From Halanaerobiales bacterium (lineage in GTDB: Bacteria > Bacillota_F > Halanaerobiia > DY22613), in assembly GCA_023128035.1 (NCBI GenBank), contig JAGMES010000034.1, forward strand, positions 1 through 35,307: 35,307 nucleotides of DNA, given 5' to 3'. This document shows positions 1 to 8,179 of the stretch, piece after piece. The number at the start of each line of letters is the position of its first letter. Positions within the stretch are counted from its first letter, which is position 1. Under the pieces are notes generated by a model. The model saw only the letters and a program-made list of their open reading frames with translations, searched no databases and had not been told where the DNA came from. Made by a program: the position numbers and the translations under genes.

Positions 1-44
1 AATTACTACCTTCATCCTCTCTAATACCAAAGTAATTATTATTA

Positions 45-56
45 GAGTCTGTTTCA
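45..56 (+). repeat. IS left terminal inverted repeat
   Basis: GAGTCTGTTTCA, the exact reverse complement of 1706-1717. The match extends one more base (A at 44, T at 1718) if those bases are not part of the target. Confidence 0.85.
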
Positions 57-187
57 AAAAAGATGTTGTTGCATAAATATATAAAAGTATGTATAAAAAA
101 TTATTTTCAAAATAAATTACACCTCTATTCATATTATGGTAAAATAAAGGTAGCAAACCAAAATACCAAATGAAAGAGGTGTAAGCT

Positions 188-1510
188 TTGAATACTCAAT
201 TAGATTTGTTCTCACCCCTATATTATAGCACATTAGGTTATGATTTGGAACTAATAAGTTATAATACTTTTATTGAAGATGAATTTGTACGAAAAATATT
301 TCCTGAGCCAATTAGTGGCACCCGTGGTAGAAAATCTTATGATCCAGTTGTGTTATTTCGAATGCTTTTTTTGTACTTTACTCGTCCTGAATTTACTTCA
401 TTTCGTCAAATGTGTCGTGAGCTAAGAAAGCCAAAACACCAGGATTATCGAAATTTCTTGGGAATCTATAGTTTCAATATACCCAGTCACTCTACCTTGA
501 GCAAATTCCGTAAACAGCTCGGAATTGATGATAATTTACTAAATGAATTAAATAAAGAAGTGGTACATCAGGCAAAAAATATGGATGGTTTCTTAAATCT
601 GATGATAGGTAGTTTAGATTCACGTCCTATATTTGCTAATGTAGGAGGCTTTAAAAAAGAATGCGTTTGTAATAATCCAGATAACTGTACATGTAAACTT
701 CGTTTTTCTGATACTGACACTGCTATCGGAAGACAACGTATCAAAGTAAATCAAAATCGGTATTTCATAGGCTATAGGAAAACAACTGTTATTTGTCCAA
801 GTTCCCAAGGCCCTATGCCTTTAGTCTCTAATGTTGTAAATGCTAAAGTATCCGATCACGATATGCTTATTCCTGCTTTAGAACGTTTAAAAGAAATGGA
901 TATCTCTATTCCATATGTGATAGGCGATATGGGATATATTAAGGGCGACAACAAGATTAAAGCATTAAAAGACTATTCAATTGCAGTTACCACACAAGTA
1001 AAAAATAACATGCTTACTCCAGAAACATGCAATGAGCATGGTCAGGTATTGTGTCCAGAAGGGCATGTTGCTCAGTACCTTGGCTTTAATATGGATACGC
1101 TACAAGTCATATATGGTGGCAACTTAGATCATTGTTCCTCTTGTATTAGAAATCAGACCTGTTCAAGAGAAATCATGCTGTCGTTTGAGGAATCGCCACA
1201 ATTCTTTGGCCCTGTTCCACAAAACTCTATATTACAGAAGGGAATGCTTAAATTTCGCAAACAGTCTGAATTAAACTTTGCTCTTGAATCTAACATGTTA
1301 GATAAAGTGTTTCGTCATAATAAAATCCCAGTTAGAGGTCAGAAGAATGTTGAGACTTATTTAAGATTGGCAGATTTGTTTCGTTTGATCCTTGGAATGG
1401 TTCATCATGCCATAGAACACTTTATTTCAAAAGATCAGAAAAAACAGATACGTAATCTAGCAAATAAAGCGATACTTGATTGGAATTTTAGCACAAGTCA
1501 GGTTGCTTAA
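188..1510 (+). CDS. IS1182-family DDE transposase
   Basis: This 440-residue transposase would catalyse cut-and-paste movement of the surrounding element. The N-terminal part (about 20-130) is a DUF772-type DNA-binding region. The DDE catalytic triad is visible as D144 in GSLDSRPI, D247 in VIGDMGY and E367 in FALESNMLDK. Between the second and third residues lies a cysteine-rich insertion (CSSCIRNQTC), and another cysteine group (CVCNNPDNCTC) follows D144. The start is TTG at 188, with GAGGTG six bases upstream. The length is normal for the family and there is no frameshift, so the protein should be active. It lies alone inside its element and is transcribed opposite to the interrupted YcaO gene. 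Confidence 0.93.
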   Translation: MNTQLDLFSPLYYSTLGYDLELISYNTFIEDEFVRKIFPEPISGTRGRKSYDPVVLFRMLFLYFTRPEFTSFRQMCRELRKPKHQDYRNFLGIYSFNIPSHSTLSKFRKQLGIDDNLLNELNKEVVHQAKNMDGFLNLMIGSLDSRPIFANVGGFKKECVCNNPDNCTCKLRFSDTDTAIGRQRIKVNQNRYFIGYRKTTVICPSSQGPMPLVSNVVNAKVSDHDMLIPALERLKEMDISIPYVIGDMGYIKGDNKIKALKDYSIAVTTQVKNNMLTPETCNEHGQVLCPEGHVAQYLGFNMDTLQVIYGGNLDHCSSCIRNQTCSREIMLSFEESPQFFGPVPQNSILQKGMLKFRKQSELNFALESNMLDKVFRHNKIPVRGQKNVETYLRLADLFRLILGMVHHAIEHFISKDQKKQIRNLANKAILDWNFSTSQVA

Positions 1511-1705
1511 TAAATCAAAAAAAAAGTAAGCTACATTTTTTAAAGATATATTTTTACAAAAGGGATTAGTGTACTTATATACAGGAAAATATAACCATTT
1601 AGTTGAACTAAAATTCATACTAATCAGTTGTGTCTGTTTTATTTTTTGGCATTTTGATACTTCAAGCTAATAATTATACAGTTGTAAGGCTAAAATGCCC
1701 AATTA

Positions 1706-1717
1706 TGAAACAGACTC
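1706..1717 (+). repeat. IS right terminal inverted repeat
   Basis: TGAAACAGACTC, pairing exactly with 45-56. It marks the right end of the insertion sequence. Confidence 0.85.
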
Positions 1718-1718
1718 T

Positions 1719-2831
1719 TATATATAAAGTTTTGCTTATATTTTTGAATATTTTTAATAAATTTTTTAGATTTTCTGAGCTAGACAAGCATTGCTCGTGA
1801 AATGGCTGCATAACAATATTTGAATATTCATTATTCGTAAACATGGGCTCCAGAACCATCAATTACTGATTTTATGTATTCATTATGAGGACCTTTATTG
1901 CTCCAACAATTCTCCCCCCTTATATTATCATTATTAATAGGAATCATACTTTTTCTAAAAGTTAAATCAAAATTTTTACCTTGAAAAACTTCAGTTATAC
2001 AACGTTGTAGACAGATATCAAAATTGAGGTCGGATCCAATTGCAAATTTATACCGTGTTTTATTTTTATTAAAAATGATTATACCTAAAACAGGTATTTT
2101 TCCACCCAAAGTACAATCCTTCACTTCAACAGTGTAGCCTTTATTCTCTATTTCCAATAATAATTTGTATGCATAAGTATTACTATATAAATTTCGAGAT
2201 ACAGAAGGGAATTGACCAATATATGAAAAATCACAATGAATTTTTTTTAGTGCATATCGTTCTAACAATTCACAAATTCCTTGTGAAATAGCCTCTTCCT
2301 TACTGTTTCCAGCACATGTACCATTAGACCCACAAAGATATCTAATGGTATTTTCTGGTAGACTAACAATGCTACCATCCTCTATAGAATAATAGTTTTT
2401 TATTTCACATAATTCCGGAATACTACTTAAAATTTCCTTTAACTTTTCGTCTACTCTCATATCAAAACATTGTTGAAAGTAACTTTTATATATCTCGATA
2501 ATGGCATCTAACTCTAAAGAATTATCCATATTCACATTCTTTTTAAATTTGTAATAGTAACCATGGATTAACATATTTGATTGTAATCGTTCCATTAATT
2601 CTGCTAAAGCACTAGCTATAGAATACTCTAACGTTATACCCTTTCCGTTTGACTCAATATTTTTTAATCCTTCTATTTCAACTCTGGTTGAATACTAATA
2701 GCCATTATGACCACGTTTTTCAACAAAATTAATATTTATTTTATTATTATAAAGTATTTTTTTAATAGTATTTATCGTTTCTTGTGGTGGCAAATCTTTA
2801 TTTGCCCAAGGTTTTTTTCATTTACAGCCAT
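1719..2831 (-). pseudogene. YcaO-family ATP-dependent cyclodehydratase/thioamide-type protein, decayed and cut by the IS
   Basis: Intact YcaO proteins use ATP to activate peptide backbone amides, making azolines or thioamides in RiPPs, or act on ribosomal protein S12. The original start is probably ATG at 2831, preceded by AGGGG. The reading frame is broken three times: a one-base loss in the seven-A run at 2812-2818, an in-frame TAG at 2695-2697, and a frameshift between 1833 and 1862. The IS then cuts it at about 1719. Joining the frames gives recognisable YcaO sequence: STRVEIEGLKNIESNGKG, ASALAELMER, then GSNGTCAGNSKEEAISQG and ICELLERYALKK. These carry the glutamate-rich ATP/Mg motifs of the fold. 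The longest open piece is 1831-2694. The C-terminal region is missing. Single-base errors in the assembly could explain the frameshifts, but not the IS cut. Confidence 0.8.
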
Positions 2832-2848
2832 TATTGATCCCCTAAACT

Positions 2849-3025
2849 TCAACATAATTTAATTTTTAATTTGGTCATAATGCCTCCGACTTTAGGTAAA
2901 ACCAATTTTCCTTGTGCATGGTATGCTTTGGTAAAAAGTTCTGCAGACTTATATTCTGTAATATGAAGTACATTTTGGTGCTGATCCTAGCTAAGTTTCA
3001 GTAAGCCAGGAAAATAATTACTTAT
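2849..3025 (-). pseudogene. 3' remnant of an unidentified gene upstream of ycaO
   Basis: Fifty-nine codons on the minus strand are open apart from one TAG at 2987-2989. They end in TGA at 2849-2851, 17 bases before the presumed ycaO ATG, the usual spacing of operon neighbours. The readable tail includes HITEYKSAELFTKAYHAQGK followed by LVLPKVGG. The composition is protein-like, but I do not recognise the family. It has no start or ribosome site, so it is most likely the decayed end of a biosynthetic gene of the same cluster. Confidence 0.35.
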
Positions 3026-3054
3026 TTAAAATATTTACAAGATAATTTTCTATA

Positions 3055-4056
3055 TTAAATTGCCACGGTCAGGCAATATTCAAAAATTGTACTTTTCAAA
3101 GGAAATTTCGTAATAGCACTTACTGATTTAAGAATATTGTCAGTTTCAACAACTGGTGCATTGACAAATTGAGAACTAAGACATTCGAGTTTCCAACCAG
3201 AAAGTTCAAATAACTTTTCATAGTTTAGACGAAGCCACATTGATTCCAAACCACGTCTTACTAATTCCTGTACATTTACAGTATCTTCTTCTTTGCAAAA
3301 AGACGATATAGAATAGAATTTGCCACAACAAATTCTCTTTAATTCTTTTAATACATTTTGAGAATAAAATATATTTTGAAGTCCCAATAAGGTAGTCATC
3401 ATGCTGAAAGAATGATCTTTAAAAGGAGATTTTTTAACATCAAATGCCACAAAACTTACATCTTTATTCATATCAAGTTCATTCATCATATCAAAATTTT
3501 GCTTAAGTACTGCTGGATTGATATCGCTCATAACCAATTGCCCAGAGAATTCATTTAGTAATTTAAAGGCTAAGTACCCTTTACCTGAAGCAATATCAAG
3601 GATCACTCCATCATAATCTTTTATAGAATTAATACATTTTTTTATTAGAATGTCAATTGTTTCAAAACAATCATTTAACATTGATTTTGAAATAGAAAAT
3701 TGTATTAATTTGGTTACTTCATCGTATTTTCCACAATTACGCATCAAATTAGCTCGAATTAATAAATCTGAGGCAGATAATTCATTGATAGGAGTATTTA
3801 ATAATTTTTGCATTTTTTCTAAATTTTTATCATAATGTCTTTTTATATATTCTTCTTTGCGTTTCCATATTTTCATATTCTGTAATTTTGGTTCTAAAAA
3901 TAAAGCAATTGAATCGTAAATTGGATATTCACATAAACATTTTGTGCATCTTGCTAGACCTGAAATGATATCTTGTGCATTAATCCTTTCTATTTTCCAA
4001 GACAGCTTATTATGACAAAGGGGACATTCCAATAAATCAATTAGATTTTCTTTCAT
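3055..4056 (-). CDS. SAM-dependent methyltransferase with N-terminal Trm112-like zinc ribbon
   Basis: This 333-residue class I methyltransferase has a zinc ribbon at its N terminus: CPLCH near residue 11, then CTKC after about 30 residues, followed by YPI, the Trm112-like pattern. The Rossmann core is in the second half, with the SAM-binding glycine loop GVILDIASGKGYL, the acidic end of strand 2 (VMSDINP), and VAFDVKKSPF before a post-I/II segment. The middle, about 60-150, is helical and unrecognised. The start is ATG at 4056 because AAAGGAG lies just upstream; an earlier in-frame ATG at 4095 has no ribosome site. A good promoter and a 9-bp inverted repeat precede it. The substrate is unknown. 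Its place between a YcaO gene and a BtrH-like gene suggests tailoring of a peptide or other natural product (inference). Confidence 0.8.
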   Translation of the reverse strand: MKENLIDLLECPLCHNKLSWKIERINAQDIISGLARCTKCLCEYPIYDSIALFLEPKLQNMKIWKRKEEYIKRHYDKNLEKMQKLLNTPINELSASDLLIRANLMRNCGKYDEVTKLIQFSISKSMLNDCFETIDILIKKCINSIKDYDGVILDIASGKGYLAFKLLNEFSGQLVMSDINPAVLKQNFDMMNELDMNKDVSFVAFDVKKSPFKDHSFSMMTTLLGLQNIFYSQNVLKELKRICCGKFYSISSFCKEEDTVNVQELVRRGLESMWLRLNYEKLFELSGWKLECLSSQFVNAPVVETDNILKSVSAITKFPLKSTIFEYCLTVAI

Positions 4057-4093
4057 TTTGATACACTCTCCTTTCATATCATCTTGAATCGTC

Positions 4094-4122
4094 AAGTGAT
4101 AATTAAAACCAATTTATCACTT
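4094..4122 (-). promoter_or_regulatory. Inverted repeat at the methyltransferase transcription start, possible operator
   Basis: AAGTGATAA at 4094-4102 and TTATCACTT at 4114-4122 form a perfect 9-bp inverted repeat with an 11-bp spacer. It begins about where transcription from the 4129-4158 promoter should start. It could be a repressor site or a hairpin at the 5' end of the message. Confidence 0.4.
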
Positions 4123-4128
4123 AGAGAC

Positions 4129-4158
4129 ATAACACAGTAACTTTAACTATTATGTCAA
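4129..4158 (-). promoter_or_regulatory. Sigma-A-type promoter for the methyltransferase gene
   Basis: On the minus strand a perfect -35 TTGACA (4153-4158) is followed by an 18-bp spacer and a -10 TGTTAT (4129-4134). The start of transcription would be near 4122, about 65 bases upstream of the gene. Confidence 0.5.
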
Positions 4159-4266
4159 TCTATTTTTAGTTAACCCACTCTAAAAAGTGTACTAAGATTA
4201 AAGTGTTACTATTGATAACAAATATTAACTATTTATTAATTATTTATAGTTTTTAGAGAATTGGCT

Positions 4267-5220
4267 TCAAATATTTGATAATTTGCAAGCTAATGATTCT
4301 TCACAATCAGCTAAATCCCTTATTCTATCAGCAATTTTACTTTGTAATAGCTTAATATCTGACTTTATATAACCTTTGAAGATTAGTTTACTTATAATAT
4401 ACCATTTTTCTGCTACTAGAAAAAACTCGTCAGCAATTAACAATAAGTCTATGCAATTAGTATTTTTTGCAATATATTCTACTACATTTGAAAATTTATA
4501 TCTTCCATTACTAATTTGTAGTATTCTATGTATTAGTGGTATTTTCCATAAATTTCGAGTATCTTCATACCCACTAAACTCAATTTCTAAATCCATCTCT
4601 CTTTCAAACACTTTAGCAAAATTCCTCATATCATTAAACGAATCAGTAATTGCAAGATTATATAAAATTTCGTCTGTCAATTCTCTCCAATTAGATAGTA
4701 TCAACTCCCTTTTACTAATTTCATATGTATAAAAGGAATCTAAACTTTTGATCAAGTTACTAATTGGCAAAATTACTTCTCTATCTTTTAAATCAAAATG
4801 ATTTTCAAGACAAATAATATTGTTGTGTTTATGACCTAAAGCAAGACAATAATGTAATTGGTGCTGCTTTTGATAATCATCACACCAAGGTAACCAAAAA
4901 ACATCAATTAACAGAAGTACCGGGTGACCATTATTTAACTCATTTGTTATATATCCTACTACATCTAGACATTTTACAGTATCATGTTTAGTCAACTTTA
5001 TTCCATGGTAATAATCAAGATAAAATAGATTACATTTTTCATAAAATACTATTCTTTTCCCTATATTATTAGTTAGTTTATTTTTGTTTATAAAATTAAA
5101 ATTCCATAAATCTTTAAAAATCATAAAGTAATTACGATTTAACCAACTAGTTAAACAAGCAATAGAATTTTCATCATATGTATATTTATTGTTATGAAAA
5201 GGTTTAATATTTATTTTCAT
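4267..5220 (-). CDS. BtrH-like papain-fold protein
   Basis: This 317-residue protein has the layout of the BtrH N-terminal domain (cysteine-peptidase-like fold). In butirosin synthesis BtrH moves an acyl side chain from a carrier protein. Near residues 18-30 is DENSIACLTSWLNR, the usual place of the nucleophilic cysteine (SIACLTS). A hydrophobic strand HPVLLLIDVFWLPW follows, then HQLHYCLALGHKHNNIICLEN with the likely catalytic histidine, and EVILPISNL. The last third is helical, as in the family. The start is ATG at 5220, seven bases after AGGAG; an ATG at 5235 overlaps that ribosome site and is less likely. It lies upstream of the methyltransferase, 210 bp away. Family assignment is from motif pattern, and the substrate is unknown. 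Confidence 0.6.
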   Translation of the reverse strand: MKINIKPFHNNKYTYDENSIACLTSWLNRNYFMIFKDLWNFNFINKNKLTNNIGKRIVFYEKCNLFYLDYYHGIKLTKHDTVKCLDVVGYITNELNNGHPVLLLIDVFWLPWCDDYQKQHQLHYCLALGHKHNNIICLENHFDLKDREVILPISNLIKSLDSFYTYEISKRELILSNWRELTDEILYNLAITDSFNDMRNFAKVFEREMDLEIEFSGYEDTRNLWKIPLIHRILQISNGRYKFSNVVEYIAKNTNCIDLLLIADEFFLVAEKWYIISKLIFKGYIKSDIKLLQSKIADRIRDLADCEESLACKLSNI

Positions 5221-5235
5221 GTCTATTCTCCTCAT

Positions 5236-5811
5236 TGGAATGGCCTTTCTTGAAAAAAATTAAACCTTTTACCATTTTGCTATTTCACACAGATCCTGTC
5301 CATAATTGTTAACATAGTAAAACTATTCGATTATGTGTTACCGTAAATCGAAGCATTTTGTCCTAATTGTACGCAAGTCATATAGAAGATATTACAAAAC
5401 TAAGTATTTTTTATATTTAAAGTCGTAATACACCATGAAACTCTCTACATCTCACTTTGCCACCCACCTTCTCGTATCTGATATAAACATTGTTACATAC
5501 AGAAATACCTAAGCAAGTTTGCGCCCCAGCAATTAACAACTTTGTTATCCCGTTTTAATCGCAGTAATATCGCACTTCTCTAACTATTTCGTCAAATAAT
5601 GGCTAATAATGCACATTAATTGTACCATTATTCCGAGTATAAATCAATCAGGTTTTTTTGTATATCGTCTAGGTAAGTCCTATGGTATTAATTAACATTA
5701 TTAGAAACGTTAAATCATAAAATAAGGCATAAAAATAAAAAAACTTTTTTATTATACCATGTATCGTCTCAATATTTATACCTCAACTCAATAAGTATAT
5801 CGCAAAACAAA
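5236..5811. other. Gene-poor stretch with a possible decayed reading frame
   Basis: No convincing gene is present in these 576 bp. On the minus strand 5417-5554 is open for 45 codons and reads like protein, with LLIAGAQTCLGISVCNN and then YIRYEKVGGKVRCREFHG. The same frame continues upstream through stops at 5555-5557 and in the codons near 5598, giving PLFDEIVREVRYYCD. This looks like the eroded end of an unidentified gene. No ribosome site of good quality precedes it. The rest is AT-rich intergenic DNA on the border between the accessory island and the glycogen operon. Confidence 0.3.
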
Positions 5812-5859
5812 CAATTCATCTCCCTCCTACGCAAAAGCTTAGAGGAGAAAGATGAATTG
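5812..5859 (-). terminator. Terminator of the GT4/GH15/HPr operon
   Basis: A perfect 10-bp stem, CAATTCATCT at 5812-5821 with AGATGAATTG at 5850-5859, is extended inside by CTCC/GGAG. On the minus strand it follows the HPr-like gene and runs into a T-rich stretch (TTGTTTGTTTTG). Confidence 0.7.
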
Positions 5860-5880
5860 GCTAATTGATAAAAAGTCTAT

Positions 5881-6159
5881 TTAAGAGACTGGATATGAAT
5901 CACCCTGACCTGTCTTTAAGAAATGCACCAAATCTGCAAGAGCTTTTTCTTCATCCTCACCTTTAATCTTGATAGTAAGCTGATCTCCGGGTGGTACCGC
6001 AAGAGTCAATAAACTCATTATACTTTTTCCATTGACCTCTTTATCTTCATAATGAATCATAATTCGTGAAGTATATTTACTAGCAATCTGAACAAATCGA
6101 GTAGCATTTTCAGCGTTCAATCCATTTTGATCCTGAATGATCACTTTTTCTTTTACCAC
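5881..6159 (-). CDS. Crh-like HPr-family regulatory protein (no PTS histidine)
   Basis: This 92-residue protein has the HPr fold and length. HPr normally carries PTS phosphate on His15 in a GLHARPA motif. Here the motif is GLNAENATRF, so residue 15 is Asn and Arg17 is Glu: phosphotransfer through this site is not possible. The regulatory serine is kept exactly at position 46 in NGKSIMSL. Bacillus Crh has the same arrangement, with Gln15 and Ser46, and acts as a CcpA co-repressor when HPrK phosphorylates Ser46. By analogy this is a regulator and not a sugar-transport carrier. The start is GTG at 6159 with GGGGG upstream. It is the last gene of the glycogen operon, 20 bp after GH15. An hprK pseudogene lies at 23849-24604. 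The role is inferred from the residues. Confidence 0.88.
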   Translation of the reverse strand: MVKEKVIIQDQNGLNAENATRFVQIASKYTSRIMIHYEDKEVNGKSIMSLLTLAVPPGDQLTIKIKGEDEEKALADLVHFLKTGQGDSYPVS

Positions 6160-6179
6160 AGATCATCCCCCATTCCTCT

Positions 6180-8168
6180 CTAAGAGTGAATATGAACTAA
6201 ACACTTATTGTTAATTTCTGCAAACTTTCTTAGATAGTTATTTACAACCATAACCAATGTAGCATGAGACCAGGTTAATGGAGAAACCGAAAGAGGTTCC
6301 CCTGTATATGGGTTAATCTGTTCAGAAAGAACGCCACTTTCACTTTGATAGTCGACCACCCATTGCAAAATTTCCAGAGGTCTTTTTAAGTCTTCTTCGC
6401 TCTGTGCTATTTCAATATACCAATCAGCTAGCCACAGAGTACATATAAACCAGGGGTTTCCCGGTACATTGCCAATATCATTACTTTTCCTAAAATAATA
6501 ATCATTAGTATAACGAGCAATTCCGCCGACCTCAGTTTTACACCATAGGCCTTCTTCAATTGCTTTCATCGTTTGAACCACTCTACGATCATTGGCAGGA
6601 AGGACACCAAACCTGAAAACACCATATAATGAGCTCTCCAGTGTTAAATCCCTCTCAATCGTATCGCCATTAAGATAAATTCCCCTGATAAAACGGCCAA
6701 GCTTTTCATCATAAAGATGGGTCAACATTGCTTCCTTTATCTCTTCAGCTGTAGAGGCATATCTCTCATAACGCTTTTGATCTCCTAAAAGTTGTGCGAA
6801 ATTCGCTGCTGCCACCAACCCTCCATAAACTGAGGCTGTTGTGAAGGTAAAGATTCCGCATCTTTCTTCCCAGAGATCATAACTCATCGATGGTAATTTT
6901 AAATCTGGATGACGATAATCTACCAGAAAATCAGCAGCTTTTCTGATCAATGGTCGATATAGAGATTCAACGAACTCTAGGTCATTAAACCATTCATAAA
7001 AATGCCATAGGGCAAAGAGAATCAAGGCTGTCTCATCCTCTTGAATTGGTAATTGAATTTCTCCATTGTTAAGATAAGGATGCCAGCTTGAACCTACAGA
7101 CCCATCTGGATTATATTTATGCCAAACATAGCCACCTTCAGCAAGAATTTTTTCACAGAAGCGAAAAAAGCGAGAAGTTATTTCTGGATATCCTGCCAAA
7201 TCTAAACTATAAGCTACCAATGCTCCATCTCGAGGCCACATATAGCTATAATGGTCACGATTATATTGCAAAATATCTGAATCATTAGCAGCAATAATCG
7301 CTCCTCCGTTGTCGATCTGTGATCTGACCAGTGACAGGCTCAACTTATAAAGTTTAATAATTTGATTGGATAAGTTGCAGAAATCTTTTTGTACTTTGTT
7401 GGCCCAGGCTTTCCAATAGCATTCAGTCCGATGCAAAATCTGATCTGGCCCACGGCTTAAAACATAAGAATTTAGCTCTCTAACTTCTTCAAATCCCTTA
7501 TCTACCACAATCCAGTAATATAGAACCTTTTCTTCATTAGCTTTAAGGTCCATTTTAAAACTAACAGTGCTATCCACTGATCCTTGTGCAATCGCATTTC
7601 CTTCTAACCAACCATCTTCTGCGTCACGCCAGGTTCCCTCAGCACCGCCAAAGCGTTTCGTGCCACATGCATATTGAAAAAATCCATCTCCAGTTTCAGT
7701 AAAACCATTGATTAAAAAACAAACATCTCGTTTATAATGAATCATTACATCTAAGCTAGGATCATAGAGAGCAGTATCACCAATATTGGTTTCATTGATA
7801 CTAAAATCATGAGTAAAAAAAATACGAACCTCCTGCTGAGTATCTCGCAAATTTTTGACTTTAACTTTTTTCAAATAAACATTTTCTCTGTAATGAACTG
7901 AATCATTTATACTAAGCTCTACTCCCAACTCTTGGTTGCGAGTCAAAACATCGGTCACCAAAGCCTCTTCTCTATACCCAAGCTTACTCTCCCAACCAAA
8001 TTCATCAAGCCAACTAAAACGCCCACCTACCCATACTCCGAGGCTATTTTTGTGACCACTGATATGATTCAATTCTCCAACATAAGGAAAATACAAGTCT
8101 CTCATATTTAAACCTTTATCAAAATTTATCAGTAGATTTCCATTTCCTACTACTAATGGTCGTGGCAT
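6180..8168 (-). CDS. GH15 glucoamylase-type glucan hydrolase, cytosolic
   Basis: This 662-residue enzyme would release glucose from non-reducing ends of alpha-glucans. The N-terminal beta-sandwich (about 1-260) starts PRPLVVGNGNLLINFDKG, typical of prokaryotic GH15. The (alpha/alpha)6 catalytic domain follows, with YMWPRDGALVAYSLDLAGY near 310. The general acid is probably E379 in QEDETALILFALW, and the base E616 in SEQINPYTGEPLSVSPLTWSHA. There is no signal peptide, so the substrate is internal glycogen or maltodextrin. The ATG start follows TTAGGGTG, 11 bp after the upstream stop. It lies between the nucleotidyltransferase and the HPr-like gene in one leftward operon. Some GH15 relatives act on trehalose or other glucosides, so exact specificity is open. 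Confidence 0.9.
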   Translation of the reverse strand: MPRPLVVGNGNLLINFDKGLNMRDLYFPYVGELNHISGHKNSLGVWVGGRFSWLDEFGWESKLGYREEALVTDVLTRNQELGVELSINDSVHYRENVYLKKVKVKNLRDTQQEVRIFFTHDFSINETNIGDTALYDPSLDVMIHYKRDVCFLINGFTETGDGFFQYACGTKRFGGAEGTWRDAEDGWLEGNAIAQGSVDSTVSFKMDLKANEEKVLYYWIVVDKGFEEVRELNSYVLSRGPDQILHRTECYWKAWANKVQKDFCNLSNQIIKLYKLSLSLVRSQIDNGGAIIAANDSDILQYNRDHYSYMWPRDGALVAYSLDLAGYPEITSRFFRFCEKILAEGGYVWHKYNPDGSVGSSWHPYLNNGEIQLPIQEDETALILFALWHFYEWFNDLEFVESLYRPLIRKAADFLVDYRHPDLKLPSMSYDLWEERCGIFTFTTASVYGGLVAAANFAQLLGDQKRYERYASTAEEIKEAMLTHLYDEKLGRFIRGIYLNGDTIERDLTLESSLYGVFRFGVLPANDRRVVQTMKAIEEGLWCKTEVGGIARYTNDYYFRKSNDIGNVPGNPWFICTLWLADWYIEIAQSEEDLKRPLEILQWVVDYQSESGVLSEQINPYTGEPLSVSPLTWSHATLVMVVNNYLRKFAEINNKCLVHIHS

Positions 8169-8179
8169 AAGTTTTCACC

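Larger units (their letters stand above)
45..1717 (+). mobile_element. IS1182-family insertion sequence, complete copy
   Basis: The element is bounded by exact 12-bp inverted repeats, GAGTCTGTTTCA at 45-56 and its complement at 1706-1717. It carries one transposase gene. A TTA triplet abuts both ends (42-44 and 1718-1720) and could be a short target duplication, although a 3-bp match in AT-rich DNA is weak evidence. The element sits in the 3' part of a decayed YcaO gene that runs toward it on the minus strand. The transposase is intact, so the insertion may be recent. The 195 bp after the transposase stop show no other gene. Confidence 0.85.

Noticed and set aside
1..41. Rest of the YcaO gene beyond the IS left end
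   Set aside because: Only about 41 bases are available. Translating them in the YcaO frame after removing the IS gives no recognisable YcaO sequence, so continuity could not be shown.
2695..2697. TAG in ycaO read as pyrrolysine or another recoded residue
   Set aside because: The gene also has two frameshifts and an IS at its 3' end, and no downstream recoding structure was seen. Simple decay explains it.
4376..4732. Plus-strand ORF of 118 codons opposite the BtrH-like gene
   Set aside because: It is the shadow of a better-supported minus-strand gene, has no ribosome site and no recognisable motif.
5740..5760. Promoter on the minus strand with TATAAT near 5751
   Set aside because: No -35 element lies at acceptable spacing, and it would be more than 500 bp from the next gene.
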